Shown: positions 16,137 to 24,589 of the stretch, one piece after another | Layout: every line of letters begins with the position of its first letter | Numbering within the stretch: position 1 is the first letter of the stretch | From: JADKAV01 sp041393775 | Lineage (GTDB): Bacteria > Actinomycetota > Actinomycetes > S36-B12 > UBA10799 | Direction: 5' to 3' | NCBI GenBank assembly: GCA_041393775.1 | Contig: JAWKJM010000011.1 | Span: 1-64,000, forward strand | Length of the DNA stretch: 64,000 bases | Notes under the pieces: generated by a model | The model's input: the letters and a program-made list of their open reading frames with translations, nothing else | Told to the model about the DNA's origin: nothing | The model's database searches: none | Program-made: the position numbers and the translations under genes

Positions 16137-16574
16137 ATGAAGACACGGACCGCGGCCCTCTTGCTCACCATCGTGGCGGCAGGGCTGCTCCTGTTCAAAG
16201 GTTCGGAGCAGGCGGCCACCGCCGCGGGCCTGCTGGGGGCATTGCTCGCGCTGGCGGCGATCCTGCTGGTCTCGGGCCGCATGCGTCTCGTGGTCTCGGT
16301 GCTGAGCGCGTTGGCGTGGCTGGCAGCACTAGTTCTGGCCGTGCTTGACCCATCAGTCACCGTCCTGGCCGCTGTCGCGGGTTCGGCGGGCGCCGTGCTG
16401 ACCGTCGTGCGCGGTGCGGCGTGGCCGGGCTGGTCGAGCCGCTACGCCCGGGACACCGATCCGGACCGGGACGACCAGGCCAGCCCGCGTGAGATGTGGG
16501 AGAGCCTCGACCGGGGGTTCGACCCGACACGGCGTGCCGACGCCTCGCCGGACGACCAGCCCGGTACTGGTTAG
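16137..16574 (+). CDS. Trp-operon-associated membrane protein
   Basis: A 145-residue membrane protein with about four hydrophobic helices (within residues 5-95) and a polar tail. The tail carries SSRYARDTD and, later, MWESLDRGFDPT, the signature of the actinobacterial tryptophan-operon-associated conserved membrane protein (Trp_oprn_chp, TIGR02234). Its function is unknown. The protein is shorter than many family members. The ATG at 16137 has no clear ribosome site. It lies between trpE and a second small membrane-protein gene, the same order as in Streptomyces-type trp clusters. Confidence 0.8.
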   Translation: MKTRTAALLLTIVAAGLLLFKGSEQAATAAGLLGALLALAAILLVSGRMRLVVSVLSALAWLAALVLAVLDPSVTVLAAVAGSAGAVLTVVRGAAWPGWSSRYARDTDPDRDDQASPREMWESLDRGFDPTRRADASPDDQPGTG

Positions 16575-16577
16575 ACT
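16572..16577 (+). promoter_or_regulatory. Minus-10 box TAGACT overlapping a stop codon
   Basis: TAGACT is a good actinobacterial minus-10 hexamer. Its first three bases are the stop codon of the preceding gene. A start site about 7 nt downstream would give a leader of about 20 nt containing TGGAGG for the next gene. Confidence 0.4.
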
Positions 16578-16603
16578 GCGAAAGCGAATCTGGAGGTTCC
16601 CAC

Positions 16604-16861
16604 ATGCCTATGTACAACAACCACCACGGCCGGACGGCAGCGATGTGGACGGGCACGACCATCGTGACGATCGGCTTCCTGATCGGCACGATCGCCCTGA
16701 CGATTTCGCAGCCGTGGCTGTTCTGGCTCGGGGTGGCTCTGATTCCGATCGGCGCGATCGTCGGCAAGGCCATGGCCATGGCCGGAATGGGTCAGCCGCA
16801 GAAGGACGCCACCGGCCGCGTCAAGGAACCCGACGCCGCACCTGACTCCGCCAGCGCGTGA
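16604..16861 (+). CDS. HGxxPAAW-type small membrane protein
   Basis: An 85-residue protein with two hydrophobic helices (about 17-36 and 39-58). The N-terminus HHGRTAAMWTG corresponds to the HGxxPAAW signature of small proteins found in actinobacterial trp clusters (DUF6704 type). Its function is unknown. ATG at 16604 is preceded by TGGAGG at good spacing. Its stop overlaps the GTG of the response-regulator gene (GTGA), so the two-component system is translationally coupled to it. Confidence 0.75.
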   Translation: MPMYNNHHGRTAAMWTGTTIVTIGFLIGTIALTISQPWLFWLGVALIPIGAIVGKAMAMAGMGQPQKDATGRVKEPDAAPDSASA

Positions 16862-17562
16862 CCGATCAACGAGGGGTCGTGCTCGTCGTAGAGGACGAGC
16901 CGGCGATCGCGGACCTCCTGCGGATGTACTTGAGCCGCGAAGGGTTCCAGGTGCTGGTGGAGTCCGATGGGCTCGATGCTCTCGATGCCGTGTCCGAACA
17001 CCGGCCCTCGTGCATCCTGCTCGACGTCGGCCTGCCCGGAATGGACGGGATCGAGGTGTGCCGGAGGCTGCGTGCCGAGCAGGATTGGACGCCGGTGCTC
17101 TTCTGCACCGCCCGCGACGATGAGGTCGACCGGGTGCTCGGGCTCGAACTCGGCGCCGACGACTACATCACCAAGCCGTTCAGCCCGCGTGAGGTCGTGG
17201 CCCGGGTGAAGGCGGTGGTGCGCAGGGCGAGGGGGCCGCAGGCACAGTCCCAGGCTGTGCGCCTCGGCAAGGTCGAGATGGATCCCATGACCCGCAAGTG
17301 TGTGGCCGGTGGCCGGACGATCGAGTTGACGGCCACTGAGTTCGACCTGCTGTTCTACCTGTTGACGCACCCGGGCCAGATCTTCAGCCGTGACCAGTTG
17401 CTCAGCGAGGTCTGGGGGTACGCGGCGATGGTGAACACCCGCACCGTCGATGTGCATGTGGCGCAGTTGCGCGCCAAACTCGGCGACCACAACGTCATCC
17501 GCACGGTCCGTGGAGTCGGCTACGGAGCAGAAGCGAACGATTCCAGCTCCGATGCCCAGTGA
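16858..17562 (+). CDS. OmpR-type response regulator
   Basis: A 234-residue response regulator. The receiver domain (about 6-120) has the acidic pair Glu12-Asp13, the phosphoacceptor Asp56 in CILLDVGLPGMDG, and Lys107 in ITKPFSP. The C-terminal winged helix (about 135-228) has the OmpR/PhoB features ELTATEFDLLFYLLTHPG and NTRTVDVHVAQLRAKLG. GTG at 16858 overlaps the stop of the small membrane-protein gene. It pairs with the histidine kinase that starts 11 nt inside its own 3' end. A two-component system in the middle of a trp cluster is unusual; its regulon cannot be read from the sequence. Confidence 0.95.
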   Translation: MTDQRGVVLVVEDEPAIADLLRMYLSREGFQVLVESDGLDALDAVSEHRPSCILLDVGLPGMDGIEVCRRLRAEQDWTPVLFCTARDDEVDRVLGLELGADDYITKPFSPREVVARVKAVVRRARGPQAQSQAVRLGKVEMDPMTRKCVAGGRTIELTATEFDLLFYLLTHPGQIFSRDQLLSEVWGYAAMVNTRTVDVHVAQLRAKLGDHNVIRTVRGVGYGAEANDSSSDAQ

Positions 17563-18955
17563 CGCTCCCAACGGAGTTCACCCGGCACCCGTCGATCCCA
17601 GGGTCGCCCGTCACTCGTCGCTGACGCTTCGTACGGTCTTCGTGACCACTCTGGTGGCACTGATGGCGGTGTTGATGACCGGCCTCGCGGCGTTGCCACT
17701 GCTACGCGACGCCGAACTGCGCGATCAGAGGCGCCAGTTGTCGCAATTGGCCGATGCCGCTGCGGCCTCGACGCAGACCACCGGTCCGCTCACCGACCAG
17801 ATCCAGGAACGATTGATCAGCACGCTGCGTAGCGAGCAGGTGAGTCTGGCGCTCGTCACCCGCGACGGCCAGAACCCCAACGGCCTTCCCGCCGCGCAGG
17901 TCGCGCCGCTGTGGACCACGAGCCGTCTCACCACCACGTACTCGGTAGATGGCCAGACGTTCATGGTGGAGGGGAGGCTGGTGACGGATACGACCGGGTT
18001 GTTGCTCATCCAGCCGACCTCGGTGTCCGGATTCGGCCTGCGCGAATTGTGGGGGCGCATCGGCATGGCGATCGTCATCGGTGGTGTCCTGGCGGCCATC
18101 GCCGGAGCCTTGCTGGCCCGGCGAGCTACGCGTCCGTTACGGACCCTGGTCAACGCGGCTGGTCGCCTGCAGGCCGGGGACCGCAATCTGCGACTGGAAC
18201 CCGAGGGCCCCGCCGAGGTCGCGGACTTGGCGGTGGCGCTCAACCAGCTGGGGGACAGCCTGGCCACCAGCGAGGCTCGCCAGCGCGACTTCCTGTTGTC
18301 GGTCAGCCATGAACTGCGAACGCCCATGACCACGATCGGCGGTTACGCAGAGGCACTCGCGGACGGCGTGGTGGCCGAGCGCGATGTCGACCGGGTCGCC
18401 GGAACGATGCTGGCCGAGACGCAGCGCCTCGACAGCCTGATCGCAGACTTGCTCGACCTCGCGAGGCTCGGCGCGGTGGAGTTCCCGGTGGACATCGTTG
18501 AGATGGACCTCCGCGATGTGGCTGTGGCCGCCGGCGCGGTGTGGGCAGACAGGTGCGCGGCCGAAGGCGTGCAGTGGGAACTGCGTATGCCCGGCCGGCC
18601 GGTGCTGGTCCGCTCCGACCCGCGTCGGGCCCGGCAGATCATCGACAACCTCGTCGCTAACGCCTTGCGGGTCACCCCGGGCGGGAAGCCGATCATCCTG
18701 GCGATCGCGTCTGATCCGCCGACGGGGTACCTAGAGGTTCGAGACGGTGGTCCGGGGCTGTCCACGAGTGACCTCGCGGTGGCCTTCGAACCCGCCGAGT
18801 TGTACAGCCGCTACCGCGGGATCCGCAATGTGGGCACCGGTGTCGGGCTGGCGCTGGTCGGCCGGCTGGCTGAGCGCCTCGGGGGGCAGGCGTCTGCCGG
18901 TCACGCACCTGAGGGTGGCGCCTGTTTCCGGGTCTCGTTCCCCGCTGCGACATAG
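17552..18955 (+). CDS. Sensor histidine kinase
   Basis: A 467-residue membrane kinase. Transmembrane segments are at about 26-50 and 171-190, enclosing an extracytoplasmic sensor of about 120 residues that I do not recognise. A HAMP domain spans about 190-243. The HisKA domain has phosphoacceptor His253 in LSVSHELRTPMTTIGGYAEA. The ATPase domain has the N box (DNLVANALR, about 365-373), G1 DGGPGL (398-403) and G2 GTGVGL (428-433). All catalytic motifs are intact. The ATG at 17552 lies inside the response-regulator gene, giving tight coupling. A family B repeat follows. Confidence 0.94.
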   Translation: MPSDAPNGVHPAPVDPRVARHSSLTLRTVFVTTLVALMAVLMTGLAALPLLRDAELRDQRRQLSQLADAAAASTQTTGPLTDQIQERLISTLRSEQVSLALVTRDGQNPNGLPAAQVAPLWTTSRLTTTYSVDGQTFMVEGRLVTDTTGLLLIQPTSVSGFGLRELWGRIGMAIVIGGVLAAIAGALLARRATRPLRTLVNAAGRLQAGDRNLRLEPEGPAEVADLAVALNQLGDSLATSEARQRDFLLSVSHELRTPMTTIGGYAEALADGVVAERDVDRVAGTMLAETQRLDSLIADLLDLARLGAVEFPVDIVEMDLRDVAVAAGAVWADRCAAEGVQWELRMPGRPVLVRSDPRRARQIIDNLVANALRVTPGGKPIILAIASDPPTGYLEVRDGGPGLSTSDLAVAFEPAELYSRYRGIRNVGTGVGLALVGRLAERLGGQASAGHAPEGGACFRVSFPAAT

Positions 18956-18998
18956 GCGGGCCTCGGGGCCCTCAATTTCGGTGCCTTGGCGGTGGTCG

Positions 18999-19113
18999 TT
19001 GTGACGAAGGTGCGTGCTGTCGGGTGGGTTTGTGAGGAAGGTGCGGGTTTGCAGTGCCCAGGACCGCGCATCTTCGTAGCACAGGGTCCCCTGGAGCCCT
19101 CAACGTCGTCACG
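18999..19113. repeat. Family B palindrome, copy B3 (diverged)
   Basis: A degraded nested palindrome after the histidine kinase gene. TTGTGACGAAGGTGCG opens it, GTGAGGAAGGTGCG is the second direct word, and the inverted words GACCGCGCATCTTCGT and CAACGTCGTCACG close it. Several mismatches show that it is older or less constrained than B4 and B5. Confidence 0.7.
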
Positions 19114-19173
19114 AACGGGCCGAGCGCCAACAACCACGACTCGACGACGACGGACCCGGCGCTGATCTGGGTT

Positions 19174-19179
19174 TAGGCT
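19174..19179 (+). promoter_or_regulatory. Minus-10 box TAGGCT of the DUF2752 gene (leaderless)
   Basis: TAGGCT ends 6 nt before the ATG at 19186, which favours that codon over the GTG at 19180 as the start and implies a leaderless transcript. Confidence 0.45.
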
Positions 19180-19185
19180 GTGCCC

Positions 19186-19590
19186 ATGGACAGGTGGAAG
19201 CGGATGCGCGCCCCGATCGGGATCGGGGCGCTGGGCCTGGTCTCGGCGGGTTACGTGTACGCGGTCGACCCGTCTTCTCCCGGGCACTATCCACCGTGCC
19301 CGACCAAGGTGCTGACGGGGTGGGACTGTCCCTTCTGCGGAAGCCTGCGCGCGACCCACGACGCACTGCACGCCAACATCGGTGGTGCAGTGGACCTGAA
19401 TGTGCTCACGGTGGTCCTCGTCCTTCCGGCCATCCTCGTGGTCTACCTGCTCTGGAGCTACCGCCGTTGGCGTGGTGAGGAGTTGCGGCTGGAACTGCCG
19501 ACGTGGGCCACAAGTGCGCTGATCGCACTTTTCGTGGCGTTCACAGTGGTGCGCAACCTGCCCGGAATGCCGTTCGGCACGCCCAGTTGA
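19186..19590 (+). CDS. DUF2752 family membrane protein
   Basis: A 134-residue protein with three hydrophobic helices (about 10-25, 68-88 and 105-125). The Cys-rich loop PPCPTKVLTGWDCPFCG followed by RATHDAL is the DUF2752 signature, in which a CPxK...TGxxCPxCG pattern precedes an Arg-Ala. Its function is unknown. Members are recurrent next to trp genes in actinobacteria. The alternative start GTG at 19180 adds two residues. It lies between the kinase gene and trpC and has its own minus-10 box. Confidence 0.75.
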   Translation: MDRWKRMRAPIGIGALGLVSAGYVYAVDPSSPGHYPPCPTKVLTGWDCPFCGSLRATHDALHANIGGAVDLNVLTVVLVLPAILVVYLLWSYRRWRGEELRLELPTWATSALIALFVAFTVVRNLPGMPFGTPS

Positions 19591-19621
19591 GGGGGTCGGA
19601 GGCTGTGATCAACGCCGCGAC

Positions 19622-19627
19622 TACTCT
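19622..19627 (+). promoter_or_regulatory. Minus-10 box TACTCT of trpC (leaderless)
   Basis: TACTCT ends 6 nt before the GTG of trpC and no ribosome site intervenes, so trpCBA is likely to start from a leaderless promoter of its own. Confidence 0.5.
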
Positions 19628-19633
19628 GACCAT

Positions 19634-20440
19634 GTGAGCGTGCTCGACGACATCATCATCGGTGTTCGGGAAGACCTTGCCGTGCGCCAGGCGGACATCC
19701 CACTGGACGATTTGAAGCGCCGGGTGGAGACGGTGCCCGATCCCATCGACGCTTTGGCGGTGCTGCGGCAAGGCGGTGTGGGGGTCATCGCGGAGGTGAA
19801 GCGGTCGAGTCCGAGCAAGGGGGCGCTGGCGACCATCGATGATCCAGCGCTGCTGGCGCAGGCCTACGAAAGCGGTGGTGCACGCTGCATCAGCGTGCTA
19901 ACCGAACGACGTCGATTCGGCGGGAGTCTGGACGACCTCGCAGCGGTACGCGCAGCAGTCGACATCCCGGTCCTGCGCAAGGACTTCATCATCACCTCGT
20001 ACCAGCTGTGGGAAGCCCGCGCACATGGTGCGGATCTGGCCCTGCTGATCGTTGCCGCCCTCGAGCAGGAGGCGCTGGTGTCGCTGATCGAGCGCGCTGA
20101 GTCCATCGGATTGCTGCCGTTGGTCGAAGTGCACGACGTCGACGAGGTGCAGCGCGCCGTCGCGGCCGGGGCGAAGGTGATCGGGGTGAACGCCCGCGAC
20201 CTGCGCACGCTCGAAGTCGACCAAGGGGTCTTCGCCAGGGTGGCCCCGGCGATACCGGACACCCTGGTGCGGATCGCCGAGTCGGGGGTGCGCAGCCCGC
20301 AGGACCTGCTGGCATACGCCGCAGCCGGCGCCGATGCGGTACTGGTGGGCGAGGCGCTTGTCACCCAGGACGATCCAGCAGCAGCTGTCCACGATCTGGT
20401 GTCGGCCGGGGAACACCCCGCGGTCCGGCACGCCGAGTAG
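19634..20440 (+). CDS. trpC: Indole-3-glycerol phosphate synthase
   Basis: A 268-residue (beta-alpha)8 enzyme that closes the indole ring from CdRP. Visible motifs are VIAEVKRSSPSKG with the catalytic Lys, LRKDFIITSYQLWEARAHGAD with the second Lys and Glu region, IGVNARDLRTLEVD, and AESGVRSPQDL for phosphate binding. It is a stand-alone TrpC with no TrpF fusion. GTG at 19634 follows a minus-10 box directly. It lies 13 nt upstream of trpB. Confidence 0.97.
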   Translation: MSVLDDIIIGVREDLAVRQADIPLDDLKRRVETVPDPIDALAVLRQGGVGVIAEVKRSSPSKGALATIDDPALLAQAYESGGARCISVLTERRRFGGSLDDLAAVRAAVDIPVLRKDFIITSYQLWEARAHGADLALLIVAALEQEALVSLIERAESIGLLPLVEVHDVDEVQRAVAAGAKVIGVNARDLRTLEVDQGVFARVAPAIPDTLVRIAESGVRSPQDLLAYAAAGADAVLVGEALVTQDDPAAAVHDLVSAGEHPAVRHAE

Positions 20441-20453
20441 GAGACCGACGGAC

Positions 20454-21644
20454 GTGGCACTCCCCGACGCCCGAGGGCACTTCGGACGCTATGGCGGTCG
20501 CTTCGTGCCCGAAGCGCTCGTGACAGCACTCGACGAGCTTGACGACGCTTTCCGGAAGGCCTGGCTCGATGAGACGTTCCATGCGGAACTCGACGCCCTG
20601 TTGCGCGACTACAGCGGCCGTCCGACCCCGCTGACCCCCGCCGCCGGCCTCGCCCGCGAGTTCGGGGTGGCCGAGGTCTTGCTCAAACGTGAGGACCTGA
20701 ACCACACCGGAAGCCACAAGATCAACAACGTGCTCGGGCAGGCCCTGCTCACCAAACGGATGGGCAAGACCCGGGTCATCGCCGAGACCGGGGCCGGTCA
20801 GCACGGGGTGGCCACCGCCACGGCAGCAGCGCTGATGGGTCTGGACTGTGTGGTGTACATGGGCGAGGAGGACACCCGGCGCCAGTCGCTCAATGTCGCC
20901 CGCATGCAGTTGTTGGGCGCCGAGGTCGTTCCGGTGACCGCCGGAAGTCGCACGCTCAAGGACGCGATCAATGAGGCGATGCGCGACTGGGTCACGAATG
21001 TCGCGACCACGCACTACCTGCTGGGGACTGTGGCGGGACCGGCGCCGTTCCCGGAGATGGTCCGCGAGTTCCACCGGGTTATCGGTAAGGAAGCACGCCA
21101 GCAGTGCCTGGCCCGGGGTGTCCTGCCGGATGCGGTGGCGGCGTGTGTCGGTGGTGGGTCGAACGCGATCGGCATCTTCTACGACTTCATCGAGGACCAG
21201 TCGGTGGCGCTGTACGGGTTCGAGGCCGCAGGTGCCGGGATCGACACTGGCCGTCACGCGGCCACCCTTTCGGCCGGATCGGTCGGGGTGCTTCACGGCA
21301 CCCGGTCGTACCTACTGCAGGACGAGGACGGTCAGACCATGGCCAGTCATTCGATCTCGGCGGGTCTGGACTACCCGGGGGTCGGTCCGGAGCACGCATG
21401 GCTGCGGGATGCCGGACGGGTGGTCTACGAAGGGGTCACCGACGCCGAGGCGATGGCCGCGTTCGAACTCTGCTGCCGGGCCGAAGGCATCATCCCGGCG
21501 ATCGAAAGCGCACACGCGGTGGCCGGTGCCCGTCGGCTCGCCGAACGACTCGGCCCCGACACCACCATCCTGATCAACCTCTCCGGCCGCGGGGACAAGG
21601 ACGTGGAGACCGCAGCGGCCTACTTCGGACTGGGGGACGCATGA
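20454..21644 (+). CDS. trpB: Tryptophan synthase beta chain
   Basis: A 396-residue PLP enzyme that condenses indole with serine. The Schiff-base Lys is in NHTGSHKINNVLGQ, the indole-channel region in ETGAGQHGVATATAAALMG, the phosphate-binding loop is GGGSNAIG, and the C-terminus has LSGRGDKD. The length matches standard TrpB1. The start is GTG at 20454 with TAGGAGA upstream, giving the conserved N-terminus GHFGRYGGRFVPE. It overlaps trpA by 4 nt. Confidence 0.97.
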   Translation: MALPDARGHFGRYGGRFVPEALVTALDELDDAFRKAWLDETFHAELDALLRDYSGRPTPLTPAAGLAREFGVAEVLLKREDLNHTGSHKINNVLGQALLTKRMGKTRVIAETGAGQHGVATATAAALMGLDCVVYMGEEDTRRQSLNVARMQLLGAEVVPVTAGSRTLKDAINEAMRDWVTNVATTHYLLGTVAGPAPFPEMVREFHRVIGKEARQQCLARGVLPDAVAACVGGGSNAIGIFYDFIEDQSVALYGFEAAGAGIDTGRHAATLSAGSVGVLHGTRSYLLQDEDGQTMASHSISAGLDYPGVGPEHAWLRDAGRVVYEGVTDAEAMAAFELCCRAEGIIPAIESAHAVAGARRLAERLGPDTTILINLSGRGDKDVETAAAYFGLGDA

Positions 21645-22456
21645 GCAGGCTGCAGGAGGTCTTCGCGGCCGGTCGCGCCGAGGACAGGGCCCTGTTGATC
21701 GGGTACATGCCGGCCGGCTTCCCGACCTGGGTCGACGCCGTGGCGGTCGTGTCCGCGATGGTCGAGAACGGCGTTGACGTGGTGGAGATCGGACTGCCAT
21801 ACAGCGACCCGCTGATGGACGGCCCGGTGATCCAGGTGGCTGCGGATCGTTCACTGGCACGGGGCACCACGATCGCGGATGTGTTGCGCACCGTTGAAGC
21901 GCTGCGCGAGACCGGCGCTCCGACGTTGATCATGAGTTACTGGAACCCCATCGAGCACTACGGCGTGGATAGGTTCGCCAAAGATCTGGCGGCCGCCGGC
22001 GGGGTCGGTGTCATCACCCCGGACATCATCCCGGAAGAGGCCGACGAGTGGGTGCGGGCGACCGACGAGGCGATGCTCGACCGTGTCTTCCTGGTAGCAC
22101 CGTCGTCGCAGATGTCGCGTATCGAGAGGGTCGCGCAGATCAGCAACGGCTTCGTGTACGCAGCGTCCACCATGGGTGTCACGGGGGCGAGGGCCAGCGT
22201 GTCGACCGAGGCCGAGGCGCTCGTCGCCCGCACCCGGGCGGTGACCAATCAGCCGGTGTGCGTCGGACTGGGGGTGTCCACCCCCGAGCAGGCGGCGGAG
22301 GTGGGCAGGTACGCCGACGGCGTGATCGTGGGATCCGCATTCGTGCGGTTGGTGCTCGAGGCGGGATCGCCGGCGCAAGCCGCTGCCGATGTTGCTGAAC
22401 TGGCGGGCCGGATGGCCTCGGCGGTCCGGGTGGCGCGCCGTGAGGCCGCCGAATGA
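21641..22456 (+). CDS. trpA: Tryptophan synthase alpha chain
   Basis: A 271-residue TIM-barrel subunit that releases indole from indole-3-glycerol phosphate and channels it to TrpB. The catalytic Glu is in VVEIGLPYSDPLMDGPVIQ, together with the substrate-binding Asp. The flexible loop region includes ASTMGVTGARASVS, and the phosphate site lies in GLGVSTPEQ and GVIVGSAFV. It is coupled to trpB at the start and to the MauE/DoxX-like gene at the end (ATGA overlap). Confidence 0.97.
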   Translation: MSRLQEVFAAGRAEDRALLIGYMPAGFPTWVDAVAVVSAMVENGVDVVEIGLPYSDPLMDGPVIQVAADRSLARGTTIADVLRTVEALRETGAPTLIMSYWNPIEHYGVDRFAKDLAAAGGVGVITPDIIPEEADEWVRATDEAMLDRVFLVAPSSQMSRIERVAQISNGFVYAASTMGVTGARASVSTEAEALVARTRAVTNQPVCVGLGVSTPEQAAEVGRYADGVIVGSAFVRLVLEAGSPAQAAADVAELAGRMASAVRVARREAAE

Positions 22457-22968
22457 GCGCCCGGGTCAAAGACCTGATCGGTCTGGCCTGCCGCATCGGA
22501 CTGACGTTTGTGCTCGGGTTCGCTGGATTGACCAAGATCTTCGAACCCGGTGCCGCGCGTACCGCCGTCCTGGCCTACCGGGTCTTCCCGCCGGAATGGG
22601 CGGGATTCCTCGGTTGGGCCCTGCCCACCGTCGAGATCCTGCTGGCGATCCTTCTGCTCGTGGGCTTGTTCACCCGGTGGGCGGCGTTGGCTTCGGGATT
22701 GTTGATGCTGGGGTTCATCGCCGGGATCGCAAGCGTGTGGATCCGCGGCTACTCGATCGATTGCGGCTGTTTCGGCGGCGGCGGTGACATCACGCCCGAG
22801 AACCGCGACCTCAACTACACCAAGGACATCGTGCGGGACTTCCTGTTCGTGGGGATGGCCGCTTGGCTTGTGGTGCGTCCGCGCACACTGTGGTCGCTGG
22901 ACCGTGAGTCGGTGAACCGATCGGCGGACGAGGACGTCTACTCTGAAGACTCGGAAAGGCAGGTCTGA
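22453..22968 (+). CDS. MauE/DoxX-like membrane protein with CGCFG motif
   Basis: A 171-residue protein with four predicted membrane helices (about 8-28, 50-70, 75-95 and 125-145). The loop before the last helix contains SIDCGCFGGGG, a Cys-x-Cys motif typical of the MauE branch of the DoxX superfamily. MauE proteins are thought to support disulfide formation or electron transfer for exported proteins. Here the gene overlaps trpA by 4 nt and is followed 5 nt later by a DsbA-like thiol oxidoreductase, which suggests the two form a redox pair. The C-terminal tail is acidic. Confidence 0.75.
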   Translation: MSARVKDLIGLACRIGLTFVLGFAGLTKIFEPGAARTAVLAYRVFPPEWAGFLGWALPTVEILLAILLLVGLFTRWAALASGLLMLGFIAGIASVWIRGYSIDCGCFGGGGDITPENRDLNYTKDIVRDFLFVGMAAWLVVRPRTLWSLDRESVNRSADEDVYSEDSERQV

Positions 22969-22973
22969 ACTCC

Positions 22974-23747
22974 ATGGCGAACAAGGAATCGGCGAAGAGC
23001 ACCCGCGAGAAGGCCGCGGAGGCCCGAGCAGCTGCCCAAGCCTCAGAACGGCGTCGTGAACGCATGATTCGGGTTGTCGGCGGCTTGGCCGTGCTCGCGG
23101 TGGTGATCGGCATCCTGGCCATCGGGATCATCCAGTCTCGCAAGAGCGACACCCCGACGGCCAGCGACGATTCCGCCATGCCGACCGGGGTCAGTGAGCA
23201 GACCGGTTACGGCTTCCAGGTCAACACCGCAGCCGACAAGCCGACTGTGGAGATCTACGAGGACTTCCAGTGCCCGGCCTGCGCACAGTTGGAGCGCACG
23301 TACGGTCCGATGATCCAGCAGGAGGCGGCGGACGGCAACATCCAGTTGACGTACCACCCGATGACGTTCTTGGACAACAACCTGCAGACCGACCATTCGC
23401 TGCGCGCCGCGAACGCCTTCGGCTGCGCCATCACCGGCGATGTCGGCGAGCAGTACCACAACATCCTGTACACCAACCAGCCTGCCAACGAGGGCGATGG
23501 CTGGACCGACGACCAACTCAAGCAATATGGCACTGATGCCGGGCTGTCCGGGGACGCCCAGAGCTCATTCGACCAATGCGTCGACGAGGGGACCTACAAG
23601 GGCTGGGCGCAGCTGTCCAATGACAAGGCGTTCGAGCGCGGGATCTCCGGCACTCCGACGATCTTCGTGAACGGCAAGGAACTGCCCACCAATGCGCTGG
23701 CCAGTGAGAAGGCGTTGAAGGACGCCTTGACGAACCCGAGCCAGTGA
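22974..23747 (+). CDS. DsbA-family membrane-anchored thiol oxidoreductase
   Basis: A 257-residue protein with a charged cytoplasmic N-terminus (about 1-35, Lys/Glu/Ala-rich), one transmembrane helix (about 38-58, GLAVLAVVIGILAIGII) and an extracytoplasmic thioredoxin-fold domain. The active site is YEDFQCPACAQLE, with CPAC in place of the classic CPHC. The cis-Pro loop is GISGTPTIFVNG. It resembles the disulfide-introducing DsbA proteins of actinobacteria that usually pair with VKOR. Here the neighbour is MauE-like. The ATG start has weak ribosome-site similarity. It overlaps lgt by 4 nt. Confidence 0.88.
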   Translation: MANKESAKSTREKAAEARAAAQASERRRERMIRVVGGLAVLAVVIGILAIGIIQSRKSDTPTASDDSAMPTGVSEQTGYGFQVNTAADKPTVEIYEDFQCPACAQLERTYGPMIQQEAADGNIQLTYHPMTFLDNNLQTDHSLRAANAFGCAITGDVGEQYHNILYTNQPANEGDGWTDDQLKQYGTDAGLSGDAQSSFDQCVDEGTYKGWAQLSNDKAFERGISGTPTIFVNGKELPTNALASEKALKDALTNPSQ

Positions 23748-24589
23748 CACTGGCCTACATCCCGTCACCGTCACAGGGGGTATGGGATATCGGGCCCATA
23801 CCGGTCCGGGCCTATGCGCTGGCGATCCTGCTGGGGATCTTCGTCGCCGTGTACATCACGGACAAGCGGTGGATCGCCCGTGGTGGGCGCAGTGGTGAGA
23901 TCGCCGACGTCGCTTTGTGGGCGGTGCCGGCCGGGATCATCGGCGCCCGCCTCTACCACTTGGCGACCGACTGGTCGACGTACTTCGGCGACGGGGGCCT
24001 GGGCTTCGTCGCGGCTCTGAAGATCTGGCAGGGAGGGCTGGGTATCTGGGGAAGTGTCGCCGGTGGTGCGCTCGGCGCCTGGTACGCGTGCCGGCGCTAC
24101 GGACTGCTGCTTCCGCCGCTGGGCGACGCACTGGCTCCCGGGCTCGCGGTCGCGCAGGCGATCGGTCGTTGGGGCAACTGGTTCAACCAGGAGTTGTTCG
24201 GCGAGCCGACCACCCGACCCTGGGGCTTGGAGATCGATCCGATCAACCGCCCGGTGGGCTATGAACAGTACGCCACGTTCCATCCGACGTTCCTGTACGA
24301 ATCTCTGTGGTGCCTCGGGGTTGCGGCGGCCGTGTGGTGGCTGGACCGGCGCTACCGGATGGGCCATGGCAGGGTGTTCGCCAGTTACGTGGCGCTGTAC
24401 TGCCTGGGGCGGCTGTGGTGGGAGTTGTTGCGGATCGACACCGCGACTCTCTTGTTCGGGATCCGGGTCAACGTCTTCACTTCCGTGCTGGTCGGCCTCG
24501 GGGCAGTGGCCTACATCGTCATCTCGCGGCGCCGGGTGCCGGGTCGCGAGGAGTCGGTGTACCGGGAGCCCGAGAAAGTGCCGGCGTAA
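23744..24589 (+). CDS. lgt: Prolipoprotein diacylglyceryl transferase
   Basis: A 281-residue polytopic membrane enzyme with about seven helices. It transfers diacylglycerol from phosphatidylglycerol to the lipobox Cys of prolipoproteins. The signature GRWGNWFNQELFG lies at about residues 141-153, and the conserved HPTFLYESLW and GRVFASYVALYCLGR segments follow. GTG at 23744 overlaps the stop of the DsbA-like gene. This is the last gene of the trp-cluster transcript, a placement common in actinobacteria. Confidence 0.95.
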   Translation: MTLAYIPSPSQGVWDIGPIPVRAYALAILLGIFVAVYITDKRWIARGGRSGEIADVALWAVPAGIIGARLYHLATDWSTYFGDGGLGFVAALKIWQGGLGIWGSVAGGALGAWYACRRYGLLLPPLGDALAPGLAVAQAIGRWGNWFNQELFGEPTTRPWGLEIDPINRPVGYEQYATFHPTFLYESLWCLGVAAAVWWLDRRYRMGHGRVFASYVALYCLGRLWWELLRIDTATLLFGIRVNVFTSVLVGLGAVAYIVISRRRVPGREESVYREPEKVPA

